Assembly (NCBI RefSeq): GCF_020169415.1
Contig: NZ_JAIULG010000015.1
Coordinates: 1-64,000, forward strand
Direction of reading: 5' to 3'
DNA length: 64,000 nt
Origin: Tsukamurella sp. M9C
Lineage (GTDB): Bacteria > Actinomycetota > Actinomycetes > Mycobacteriales > Mycobacteriaceae
Shown here piece by piece: positions 9,621 through 19,021 of the stretch. Numbering within the stretch: position 1 is the stretch's first letter; each line of letters begins with the position of its first letter. A program made the position numbers and the translations under genes. The notes below the pieces were generated by a model. The model ran no database searches and was not told the origin of the DNA. It saw only the letters and a list, made by a program, of their open reading frames with translations.

Positions 9621-9653
9621 CCCTCGCTCAGCTACCGCTGACGGGGGTTTTTT
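9621..9653 (+). terminator. ilvB attenuator terminator
   Basis: Hairpin made by CCCTCGCTCAGC (9621-9632) and GCTGACGGGGG (9637-9647), with two bulged bases, followed directly by six T. It sits 38 nt after the leader stop codon and 84 nt before the ilvB GTG, the classic attenuator arrangement. The intervening 9583-9620 should hold the competing antiterminator strand; CGCGTC inside the leader (9568-9573) can pair with GACGCG (9612-9617). Confidence 0.8.
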
Positions 9654-9737
9654 GTTGCCCGGATAGTCTTCGGACGACGTACGCACGTCGATATGTCCAT
9701 TGAGTAGAGCACCGCTAGAGCACGAGAAGGTCACGTC

Positions 9738-11686
9738 GTGAGCGCACCTACAGCCCGGCCCCACCCGGGGCAGAAGCCCGGGGCCCGCAAGCCCGGCGCC
9801 GGCATCCCCGGCCCGCATTCCGCCGCATCGAAGCAGCACGTCGCCGACGTCGCGCACAGCGCCCTCGAGGGCGCCCGCGTCGTGGCCCCCGAGCGGGTCA
9901 CCGGCGCGCAGTCGGTGGTCCGGTCGCTCGAGGAGATCGGTGTGGACACGGTCTTCGGCATTCCCGGCGGTTGCATCCTCCCGGTCTACGACCCGCTCCT
10001 CGACTCCAAGAAGGTGCGCCACGTCCTGGTGCGCCACGAGCAGGGTGCCGGCCACGCCGCCACCGGCTACGCCCAGGCCACCGGCAAGGTCGGCGTGTGC
10101 ATGGCGACGTCGGGCCCGGGCGCGACCAACCTGGTCACGCCCCTGGCCGACGCGCAGATGGACTCCGTCCCGATCGTCGCGATCACCGGCCAGGTCGGCC
10201 GCCCGCTGATCGGCACCGACGCCTTCCAGGAGGCCGACATCTCGGGCATCACGATGCCAGTGACCAAGCACAACTTCCTCGTCTACGACGCCGCCGACAT
10301 CCCGCGCGTCATCGCCGAGGCCTTCTACCTGGCCCAGAGCGGCCGCCCGGGCGCCGTCCTCGTCGACATCCCCAAGGACGTGCTGCAGGAGGACACCGTC
10401 TTCTCCTGGCCGCCGCAGATCGACCTGCCCGGCTACCGCCCCGTCACCAAGCCGCACGGCAAGCAGATCCGCGAGGCGGCCCGGCTCATCGCCGCGGCGT
10501 CCTCACCCGTGCTCTACGTCGGCGGCGGCGTGCTCAAGGCCGAGGCCTCGGAGGAGCTGCTCAAGCTGGCCGAGCTGACCGGGATCCCCGTCGTCACCAC
10601 CCTGATGGCGCGCGGCGTCTTCCCCGACAGCCACCAGCAGCACATGGGCATGCCCGGCATGCACGGCACCGTCGGCGCCGTCGCCGCGCTGCAGCGCTCC
10701 GACCTGCTCGTGACCCTGGGTGCGCGGTTCGACGACCGCGTGACCGGCAAGCTGGACTCCTTCGCGCCCGACGCGAAGGTCATCCACGCCGACATCGACC
10801 CGGCGGAGATCGGCAAGAACCGGTTCGCGGACGTCCCGATCGTGGGCGACTGCAAGGAGGTCATCGCCGAGCTCATCGCCGCGATCTCCGAGGACCGCGC
10901 CACCATCGCCGCCCCGGACCTCACCACGTGGTGGGAGTACCTGAACGGCATCCGCGCGACCTACCCGCTGGCCTACAACACCCCGTCCGACGGTGCGCTG
11001 AGCCCGGAGTACGTGATCGAGCGCCTCGGCGTCGCCGCGGGCCCGGACGCGGTCTACTGCGCGGGCGTCGGCCAGCACCAGATGTGGGCCGCGCAGTTCG
11101 TCAAGTACGAGAAGCCGCGCACCTGGCTGAACTCGGGCGGTCTCGGCACGATGGGCTACGCGGTCCCCGCGGCCCTCGGCGCCAAGATGGGCGCGCCCGA
11201 GAAGGAGGTCTGGGCGATCGACGGCGACGGCTGCTTCCAGATGACCAATCAGGAGCTCGCCACCGCCGCGATCGAGGGCGCGCCGATCAAGGTCGCCATC
11301 ATCAACAACGGCAACCTGGGCATGGTCCGCCAGTGGCAGACGCTGTTCTACGACCAGCGCTACTCCAGCACCGACCTGTCCACGCACTCGATGCGGATCC
11401 CGGACTTCGTCAAGCTCGGTGAGGCGATGGGCTGCGTGTCCTTCCGCTGCGAGCGCGCCGAGGACGTCGACGCGATCATCGCGCAGGCGCGGGAGATCAA
11501 CGACCGTCCGGTGGTCATCGACTTCATCGTGGGCGCCGACGCCCAGGTGTGGCCGATGGTGGCCGCCGGCACCAGCAACGACGAGATCATGGCGGCGCGG
11601 GACATCCGTCCGCTGTTCGACGAGGACGACGCGGCCGACGAGCCGGCCGTCATCCACGCCGCGATGGAGCGTTCGGAGGAGCAGAA

Positions 11687-11690
<4 letters not shown>
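9738..11690 (+). CDS. ilvB: Acetolactate synthase large subunit
   Basis: Thiamine-diphosphate enzyme that condenses pyruvate with pyruvate or 2-ketobutyrate, the first common step to valine, leucine and isoleucine. At 650 residues it has the catalytic Glu near residue 101 ([15 protein letters not shown]), the FAD/regulatory middle domain, and the ThDP motif [15 protein letters not shown] with [13 protein letters not shown]. The first about 50 residues are a Pro/Ala-rich extension before [13 protein letters not shown], as in mycobacterial IlvB1. GTG 9738 has GAGAAGG 8 nt upstream. The stop overlaps the ilvN start, so the subunits are translationally coupled. Expression depends on the leader-peptide attenuator. 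Confidence 0.97.
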
Positions 11691-13245
<1,555 letters not shown>

Positions 13246-13265
13246 GTCTCACCCGCGTCACGTCG

Positions 13266-13302
13266 AGAGCCCCGTCGGACCCCGAGTCCGACGGGGCTCT
13301 TG
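13266..13302 (+). terminator. Terminator of ilvBNC operon
   Basis: Perfect 14-bp inverted repeat AGAGCCCCGTCGGA (13266-13279) / 13287-13300 with a 7-nt loop, followed by TTG. It lies 20 nt after the ilvC stop. Confidence 0.85.
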
Positions 13303-13330
13303 CATGTCCGGAGGTCCCGCGTTACGCTTC

Positions 13331-13355
13331 TGAACATGTTCAATGAACACGTTCA
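13331..13355. promoter_or_regulatory. Tandem palindromic operator over TetR gene start
   Basis: Two 12-bp palindromes, TGAACATGTTCA (13331-13342) and TGAACACGTTCA (13344-13355), one base apart. The second is perfect except at its central CG step, which is itself self-complementary. A -10 box TACGCT (13323-13328) sits just upstream and the ATG at 13336 lies inside the first palindrome. A dimer on either copy would cover the transcription start and the start codon, as expected for autorepression. Confidence 0.75.
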
Positions 13356-13935
13356 GCCGAGGGCGGAGGCGAAGGCCGGCACCCGGGCGCGGGTGCTCGC
13401 CGCCGCCGATCGTTCGTTCCGCGCGCACGGCTTCGCGGGCACGACGGTGCGCGGCATCGCCGCCGATGCCGGCGTGAGCGTCGGGACCGTGATGGGGGTG
13501 GGCGACAAGGACGCGCTGCTCATAGCCATCGTCGACGACTGGATCGCGGCCGTGCACGCCGACCGTGAGCCGGCGGCGGAGCTGCCGCCGCTGACGCCGG
13601 GGGAGGCGACGGTGCGCCTCGTCGAGGTCGTCCGGCCGTTCGTCACCTACTTCAACGCCGACGGTGACCTCTCCCGCGAGTACGCCGCCGTCCTCGCGCG
13701 GGGCAAGCACCGCTCCCGCACCTTCGGCGACCTCGGCGACGAACTGCAGGCCGACTTCGAGCAGGTCTTCGCGGCGACGGGGTGTTCCGACCCCGCCGCG
13801 GCGGCCCGCTCCCTCTACTTCGTCTACATCGGCCTGCTGTTCGCCACCTCGGGTGGCGCGGTCACGCGGGAGGCCGCGGCGGAGCGCCTCGTCGAGGCGA
13901 TCGGACAGATCCTGGGAGAAGGAGTACCGCAATGA
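13336..13935 (+). CDS. TetR family transcriptional regulator
   Basis: 199-residue TetR-type repressor. The helix-turn-helix covers about residues 15-60 (RVLAAADRSFRAHGFAGTT, then GIAADAGVSVGTVMGVGDKD). The ligand-binding C-terminal domain is not assigned to a subfamily. The start is ATG 13336, 8 nt after TACGCT, giving a leaderless mRNA; the palindromes above overlap this start. The stop overlaps the next gene by 4 bp (ATGA), so it is co-transcribed with the small membrane protein and probably controls it. The ligand is unknown. Confidence 0.88.
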   Translation: MFNEHVQPRAEAKAGTRARVLAAADRSFRAHGFAGTTVRGIAADAGVSVGTVMGVGDKDALLIAIVDDWIAAVHADREPAAELPPLTPGEATVRLVEVVRPFVTYFNADGDLSREYAAVLARGKHRSRTFGDLGDELQADFEQVFAATGCSDPAAAARSLYFVYIGLLFATSGGAVTREAAAERLVEAIGQILGEGVPQ

Positions 13936-14300
13936 CCACCGGTTTCATCGATACCCCGCACTGGCCGTGGCTCACCGTCGCGCTCGCCGTTGTGCTGCTC
14001 GGCGACGCGCTGATGTCCCTGCGTCCGCCCGCCTTCATCCGCGACTGCCTCGACGGTGTCCGGTTCCCGCGGGACTGGTGGTGGACCCTCGTCGTGATCA
14101 AGCTGGTCGCGGTCGGAGGACTGGTCGCCGGCCTGTCCTACCCGGGCGTCGGGGTCGCCGCCAACGCCGGCGTGGTCGTCTACTTCGTGTGCGCCGCGGT
14201 CGCGCACGTGAAGGCGGGATTCCTCGGCTCCACCTTCTGGGTGAACTGCCTCGGCATGCTCGCCTTCTCGACGGGCGTGCTGATCCTGTCCTACGCCTAG
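13932..14300 (+). CDS. Small four-helix membrane protein, DoxX-like
   Basis: 122-residue protein with four hydrophobic segments (about residues 12-28, 48-68, 72-92, 98-120) and little else. The pattern, including GDALMSLRPPAFIRDCLDGV and AAVAHVKAGF, resembles the DoxX-like family of small actinobacterial membrane proteins; Rv3000, a transmembrane protein, occupies a nearby position in M. tuberculosis. Translationally coupled to the TetR gene upstream. Function unknown. Confidence 0.72.
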   Translation: MTTGFIDTPHWPWLTVALAVVLLGDALMSLRPPAFIRDCLDGVRFPRDWWWTLVVIKLVAVGGLVAGLSYPGVGVAANAGVVVYFVCAAVAHVKAGFLGSTFWVNCLGMLAFSTGVLILSYA

Positions 14301-14371
14301 TTCGTCGCCGAAGAAACCAGCACTGCTGATTGATAGTGATAGGGTGGACCCGAACGGCTATCACGAAGGCG

Positions 14372-15406
14372 ATGGCTGCGGATGGAAGTGAGACGTGGAT
14401 GCGACTGGCCCTCACGCACATGGGACGCACGCAGGGGGATCCGTTCCCCGGCCAGGCCGAGTACGAGCAGGCGCTGACGGACCTCTCCGAGGCGTCGGTG
14501 CGCCGGAACTTCGACCCGTACCTCGACATCGACTGGGACGCGCCGGAGCTGGCGATCGTTCCGGATGATCCGCGGTGGGTCTGCGACTCCCGCTTCGATC
14601 CGATCGGCCGTCACCCCTGGTATCAGGCGCAGCCGCTGGCGAAGCAGATCGAGATCGGCATGTGGCGCCAGGCGAATGTCGCGAAGGTGGGCCTGCAGTT
14701 CGAGTCCATGCTGATCCGCGGCATCATGCAGTACACGGCGGCCCTGCCGAACAACTCGCCGGAGTTCCGCTACGCCACGCACGAGGCGAAGGAGGAATGT
14801 CAGCACACGCTGATGTTCCAGGAGTTCGTCAACCGCGTGGGCATGGACGTGCCCGGCGGAAGCTGGTTCCTGCGCCGCATCTCGCCGATCGTGCCGCTCT
14901 TCGCGACCATGACACCGCTGTACTTCTACATGATGGTGCTCGGCGGCGAGGAGCCGATCGATCACCTGCAGAAGCAGTTCCTGCGCTCGGGCTCCGAGCA
15001 GCACCCGGCGATGAGCTCGATCATGCAGATCCACGTGGCCGAGGAGGCCCGGCACATCGGCTTCGCGCACCAGCTGCTCGAGCACCGCATCCCCACCCGG
15101 GGCGCCTTCCCGCGGCTCGTGCTCTCGCTCATGCTGCCGATCACCATGCGCGTGATGGTCACGATGATCATGATGCCGCCCAAGGAGTTCTGGGAGACCT
15201 TCGACGTGCCGCGGTCCGTGAAGAAGGACATCTTCTGGCGCTCGGACGAGTCGCAGCAGATGAAGCGCGACGTCTTCGGCGACGTGCGGATGATGGCCGA
15301 GAAGTGCGGCCTCATGAACCCGCTGAGCAAGCTCATGTGGCGGATCTGCGGCATCGACGGCCGCATCTCTCGGTTCCGCAGCGAGCCGGCCTACGCCGCG
15401 CAGTAG
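14372..15406 (+). CDS. AurF-like diiron oxygenase / ferritin-like protein
   Basis: About 344-residue all-helical protein. Diiron ligand motifs are visible: E in LQFESML, then EAKEECQHTLMF, and later HVAEEARHIGF, the E..ExxH..E..ExxH-type pattern of the p-aminobenzoate N-oxygenase (AurF) family. Members oxidise amines or lipids, but no substrate can be named here. Start uncertain: ATG 14372 is used; ATG 14399, with GGAAG 10 nt upstream, would give 335 residues, and TTG 14330 is in frame but coincides with promoter-like sequence (TAGGGT 14340-14345). It follows the TetR pair by about 70 bp and might be under the same control. It converges with the small protein gene at 15425. Confidence 0.8.
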   Translation: MAADGSETWMRLALTHMGRTQGDPFPGQAEYEQALTDLSEASVRRNFDPYLDIDWDAPELAIVPDDPRWVCDSRFDPIGRHPWYQAQPLAKQIEIGMWRQANVAKVGLQFESMLIRGIMQYTAALPNNSPEFRYATHEAKEECQHTLMFQEFVNRVGMDVPGGSWFLRRISPIVPLFATMTPLYFYMMVLGGEEPIDHLQKQFLRSGSEQHPAMSSIMQIHVAEEARHIGFAHQLLEHRIPTRGAFPRLVLSLMLPITMRVMVTMIMMPPKEFWETFDVPRSVKKDIFWRSDESQQMKRDVFGDVRMMAEKCGLMNPLSKLMWRICGIDGRISRFRSEPAYAAQ

Positions 15407-15424
15407 GCCGGTCGCCGGGGAGCG

Positions 15425-15748
15425 CTACACCGGGCGGTAGAACAGGATCTCGGGCCGCGCGATGGTCCGGCTCATGTCGAGCGTGCCGTCGGTGAGGGCC
15501 GCGCCGAGCGCGGCCGCCGCGGCCGCGGGATCGTCGGTCTCGATGCGGTACTCGGCCAGGTAGGCGACGGGGAGCATGTCCGCCGGCGCGAGCTGCGCGT
15601 CGGCGAGGCGGTAGCGCCGCGCGGACAGGACGCCCGGTACGCGCTCGAGGATCTGGGGTACGTGCACCTCGTCGTACCAGGCGTTGTACTCGTCCTCCAC
15701 CTCGGGCGACGCGGCGGCGGACCGCACCAGCAGCAGGATCTCGGTCAT
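15425..15748 (-). CDS. Small dimeric alpha-beta-barrel (EthD/DUF4286-like) protein
   Basis: 107-residue protein with the pattern of a ferredoxin-like dimeric barrel: LLLVRSAAASPEVEDEYNAWYDEVHVPQIL, in which the W-Y-x-x-x-H-V-P segment resembles EthD/DUF4286-type proteins, then VPGVLSARRYRL. Such proteins often accompany oxidative degradation enzymes as isomerases, monooxygenases or helpers. It is the last gene of a minus-strand operon with the FAD oxidoreductase (52 bp upstream), the DUF3556-like protein and the acyl-CoA ligase. Confidence 0.78.
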   Translation of the reverse strand: MTEILLLVRSAAASPEVEDEYNAWYDEVHVPQILERVPGVLSARRYRLADAQLAPADMLPVAYLAEYRIETDDPAAAAAALGAALTDGTLDMSRTIARPEILFYRPV

Positions 15749-15800
15749 GTGATCTCCGTTCCGGGGCGACGGTGCCCCGATCGTTGGGACTTCGGGACGC

Positions 15801-17213
15801 TCACCGGCCCAGCCGGTCGAGCGCTCGCGTCGCGGCGTGGAATCCGCACATGCCGTGCGCGGCGGGTCCGGGCGGCGTTGCGGCGGAGCAGATGTACATA
15901 CCGGGCACGCCGAGGTCGTAGGGCTGCAGGGTGATCCGCGGCCCGAACATCAGCTGGAGCGGATCCTTCGATCCGGTGTTGATGTCGCCACCGACGAAGT
16001 TGGCGTTGTAGCGCGACATCTCCGTGGTGGAGCAGACGGCGGTGCCGACGATGCGGTCGCGGAAGCCGGGGGCGAACCGCTCGATCTGCGCGATGATCGC
16101 CTCGGTGGCGTCGCCGGCGTAGCCGCTCGGCACGTGCGCGTAGGACCAGACGGGGTGGACGTCGCCGACGCTCCGCGAGGGGTCCGCGAGGTACTGCTGG
16201 CCGACGAGGACGAAGGGCCGCTCGGGCATACGTCCCGCCTTGATGGCCTTCTCCGTGGCCGCGATCTCGGCGAACTCGCCGCCCAGGTGGACGGTGCTGG
16301 AGCGGCGAGCGTCCGGGTTGGTCCACGGCACGCCGCCCTCGACGGCGAAGTCCACCTTGAATGCGCCCGGCCCGTACCGGAAACGCCCGAAGGCGCGGCG
16401 CACCCGAGTCGGGAGCCGGTCGCCGAGGACCGCCGCCACCTGGCGCGGATCGAGGTCGAACAGCGTGACGTCGGCGGCGGGGAGGTTCGCCGTGGTCACC
16501 CGCACCCCGGTCTCCACGCGCCCGCCCAGGTCCTCGAACTCGGCGAGCAGGGCGGCGGCGATCGCTCCGGAGCCGCCCTCGGCCACCTGCCAGCCGAAGG
16601 CGTGGCCGGCCGTGAGCATGCCCTTCCCGATCGCCGAGCTCATCGGCTCGTGCAGGGGCCGGAAGGCGTGCGCGGCCACGCCGCCCCACAGCCCCCGCGC
16701 CTGCGGGGTGCGGAAGGCGCGGGCGAGCGCCGCGGCAGGCAGGGGAGTGGGCGCACCGAATCCGGCCAGCGCCACCGGGTGCCGCGGCACCCGCAGCAGC
16801 GGCCCCAGCATCGACGGGCCGATCTTGTCGAAGTTCCGCACCGGCCGGCCGAACAGGGCCCGCCAGGCGGCACCGTCGGGCCCCAAACCTTCGGCCGTGT
16901 CCCCGACGGTGCGCCGCAGCACCCCCGCCGTCCCGTCGTCGAGCGGGTGCACGCACTCGAGTTCGGCGGAGCGCCAGCGCAGCCCGCGCCGGGCGAGGTC
17001 GATCGTGGCGAGGAAGGGGGAGCCGACGGCCATGGGGTGGATCGCCGCGCAGTGGTCGTGGATCAGGCCGGGCACGATCGCCTCGAAGGATCGCAGGCCG
17101 CCGCCGACGGTGTCGGCGGCCTCCAGCAGGGTCGTCTCGACGCCCGCGCGGGCGAGGGTGATCGCGGCGGCGAGCCCGTTGGGCCCGCCGCCGACGACGG
17201 TGCCGGTGGTCAT
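15801..17213 (-). CDS. NAD(P)/FAD-dependent oxidoreductase (CrtI/PYROXD2-like)
   Basis: 470-residue flavoprotein of the phytoene-desaturase/amine-oxidase superfamily. The N-terminus has the dinucleotide motif VVGGGPNGLAAAITLARAG and an acidic ribose-binding position in LLEAADTVGGGLRS; the C-terminal FAD segment GMYICSAATPPGPAAHGMCG is present. Members desaturate or oxidise hydrophobic substrates. The ATG at 17213 overlaps the stop of the DUF3556-like gene by 4 bp, so the two are coupled; in-frame sequence further upstream falls inside that gene and lacks similarity. Substrate unknown, but the link to an acyl-CoA ligase suggests a lipid. Confidence 0.87.
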   Translation of the reverse strand: MTTGTVVGGGPNGLAAAITLARAGVETTLLEAADTVGGGLRSFEAIVPGLIHDHCAAIHPMAVGSPFLATIDLARRGLRWRSAELECVHPLDDGTAGVLRRTVGDTAEGLGPDGAAWRALFGRPVRNFDKIGPSMLGPLLRVPRHPVALAGFGAPTPLPAAALARAFRTPQARGLWGGVAAHAFRPLHEPMSSAIGKGMLTAGHAFGWQVAEGGSGAIAAALLAEFEDLGGRVETGVRVTTANLPAADVTLFDLDPRQVAAVLGDRLPTRVRRAFGRFRYGPGAFKVDFAVEGGVPWTNPDARRSSTVHLGGEFAEIAATEKAIKAGRMPERPFVLVGQQYLADPSRSVGDVHPVWSYAHVPSGYAGDATEAIIAQIERFAPGFRDRIVGTAVCSTTEMSRYNANFVGGDINTGSKDPLQLMFGPRITLQPYDLGVPGMYICSAATPPGPAAHGMCGFHAATRALDRLGR

Positions 17214-18994
17214 GCCCGCGAGCCTAGCCCGGTGCCGAGCGGGAAGCGGGCGTGGTCTGCTGACCAGGTGATATCGCACGCGACGGGGCCGTCCGGCAGC
17301 CACGGCTGCGTCGTCACGCACTCCGTGACGCTCCACCGGCCGCGCGCCACCACGCCCAGGGCCGCGTCGATGATCTTGAAGTCCTGGCTGAACCGGGTGA
17401 CCGGTTGCGACTCGGCCCAGACCACGATCAGCTCGCCGGGCTCGAACCCCGCCTGCTCCTGCACCGCGGCGATGAGAGTCTCATCGTGCAGGTGGCCGTC
17501 GCCGAAGTTGAAGCCGATCATGGTGTTGCACACCAGCTCGCCCTCGCGGAGGGTGCGCTGCTCGACATCGGGCACGTGGCTCAACAGGGTCGAGAACAGG
17601 CCGCGGCCGTTGCTGTGCAACGCCCGCCAACCGAGGCCCATGTTCATGAGCGTCTCGGCCCACTCGCGGGAGACGCCGGTGGCGACGAACTGGTCGACGG
17701 TGTTCGTCGTCTGCCGCTGCACCCGGTTCAGCTTCTCCTCGGCGCCGGGCGCGAAAGCCCACATGCCGGTCGCCCAGTTGCCGGCGTACTGGCGCAGCGA
17801 CGGCAGGAAGGAGACCTTGTCGGGCCGGATGTTGCCCAGCACGGGGAAGAAGAGGAGTGCGGCGAGCACGACCAGGATCAGCCACGACGGAGACATGTCG
17901 AGCACCGAATAGCCGTCCTGCGCGGGGAACCCGACGAACAGGAACAACGCGGTGTACGCGAACAGCAGGTTCCACTCCAGGGGGACCGCCAGCGGGAACG
18001 TGGAGATGATGAAGAGGTGGTAGCACACCATGAAAACGGCGCACACCACGGTGACGGTCCGGTTCATGGAGAACAGCAGGATGAGGGGCGCGACGATCTC
18101 CACGAACGTGCCCAACCCCTCGGCCATGAACCGGGCGAGGCGCGACGGCAGCAGGTCGTGCGGGGCGTTGCGGTAGTGGGCGCGCCGGAGGCCCTTGAAG
18201 GGCATGCACGGCGAGTTGGACACCATCACGGGGATGACGTTGATGAAGTGCTTGCCGATCTTCGACATGCCGGCGCCAACCCAGACAACCACGATGAGCA
18301 GCTTGAGCCCGACGATCATCGTGGCGAAGGACAGGAGCGGCAGCAGCCCGAACATGATCAGTGCGGGCATGTACTGCTCGCCGCGCGCGGCCAGGAAGAT
18401 CGTCTTGTCCCGCAGGCCGATCAGGACCAGCAGGGCGACGGGGGCGATCATCAGCCAGGGCGCCACCAGCTCGTACGGCGACGAGTCGGTCACGATCACG
18501 CCGGGGAGCGCGATGCCCAGCACCAGCGAGGCGAGCAGCAGCCAGTACAGGCCGACGTCGAGCGCGGTGCGCCGCGTCCCGGTGGTGCCCGGGACCCAGG
18601 TGTAGGGGCGCAGCCGGATCGTTCCGGTGCGGGCCCAGAACCGGATTCCACCGGTCATCGGCTTGATCTTGAAGGTCAGCGGGCCCCACGCGCCGGCGAC
18701 GCCGATGGCCTCGAGCAGGGTGGTCCACAGCACCAGCTTCTGGTACACGATGGGCTGGTTCCACCAGGTCGAGACCTCCCAGAAGTGCAGGCCCGAGGTG
18801 GCGGTGGCGAAGAGCACGCCGCCGAAGGCGTACAGCACCAGCAGCTTCACGACGTAGATGACGAAGGCGACCTTCTGGGTGCCGAAGCCGTGGTCCACCC
18901 AGCGCTGGGTGGCGAAGCGGAGGCGGTCCTGGAGCGGGCGGGTGATGAACTCCGCCGGATCGACCTCGGGGAGGTCGGGTTTCATGAATCCCAT
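17210..18994 (-). CDS. DUF3556-like polytopic membrane protein
   Basis: 594-residue protein with about ten hydrophobic helices between residues 40 and 430 and a soluble C-terminal part of about 160 residues. Length and layout match DUF3556 (family size about 580-590), an uncharacterised actinobacterial membrane family; the family name is from memory. Notable are conserved-looking SKIGKHFINVIPVMVSNSP and PFKGLRRAHYRNAPHDLLPS loops and a C-terminal MGLGWRALHSNGRG segment. The preceding RBS is GGAAGG. Placed between an acyl-CoA ligase and a CrtI-like oxidoreductase, it may handle a membrane lipid or act as a membrane-bound enzyme; no catalytic motif is recognised. Confidence 0.72.
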   Translation of the reverse strand: MGFMKPDLPEVDPAEFITRPLQDRLRFATQRWVDHGFGTQKVAFVIYVVKLLVLYAFGGVLFATATSGLHFWEVSTWWNQPIVYQKLVLWTTLLEAIGVAGAWGPLTFKIKPMTGGIRFWARTGTIRLRPYTWVPGTTGTRRTALDVGLYWLLLASLVLGIALPGVIVTDSSPYELVAPWLMIAPVALLVLIGLRDKTIFLAARGEQYMPALIMFGLLPLLSFATMIVGLKLLIVVVWVGAGMSKIGKHFINVIPVMVSNSPCMPFKGLRRAHYRNAPHDLLPSRLARFMAEGLGTFVEIVAPLILLFSMNRTVTVVCAVFMVCYHLFIISTFPLAVPLEWNLLFAYTALFLFVGFPAQDGYSVLDMSPSWLILVVLAALLFFPVLGNIRPDKVSFLPSLRQYAGNWATGMWAFAPGAEEKLNRVQRQTTNTVDQFVATGVSREWAETLMNMGLGWRALHSNGRGLFSTLLSHVPDVEQRTLREGELVCNTMIGFNFGDGHLHDETLIAAVQEQAGFEPGELIVVWAESQPVTRFSQDFKIIDAALGVVARGRWSVTECVTTQPWLPDGPVACDITWSADHARFPLGTGLGSRA

Positions 18995-19021
18995 GAGAGA
19001 AGTCCTTCCGGGGGAATCGGA

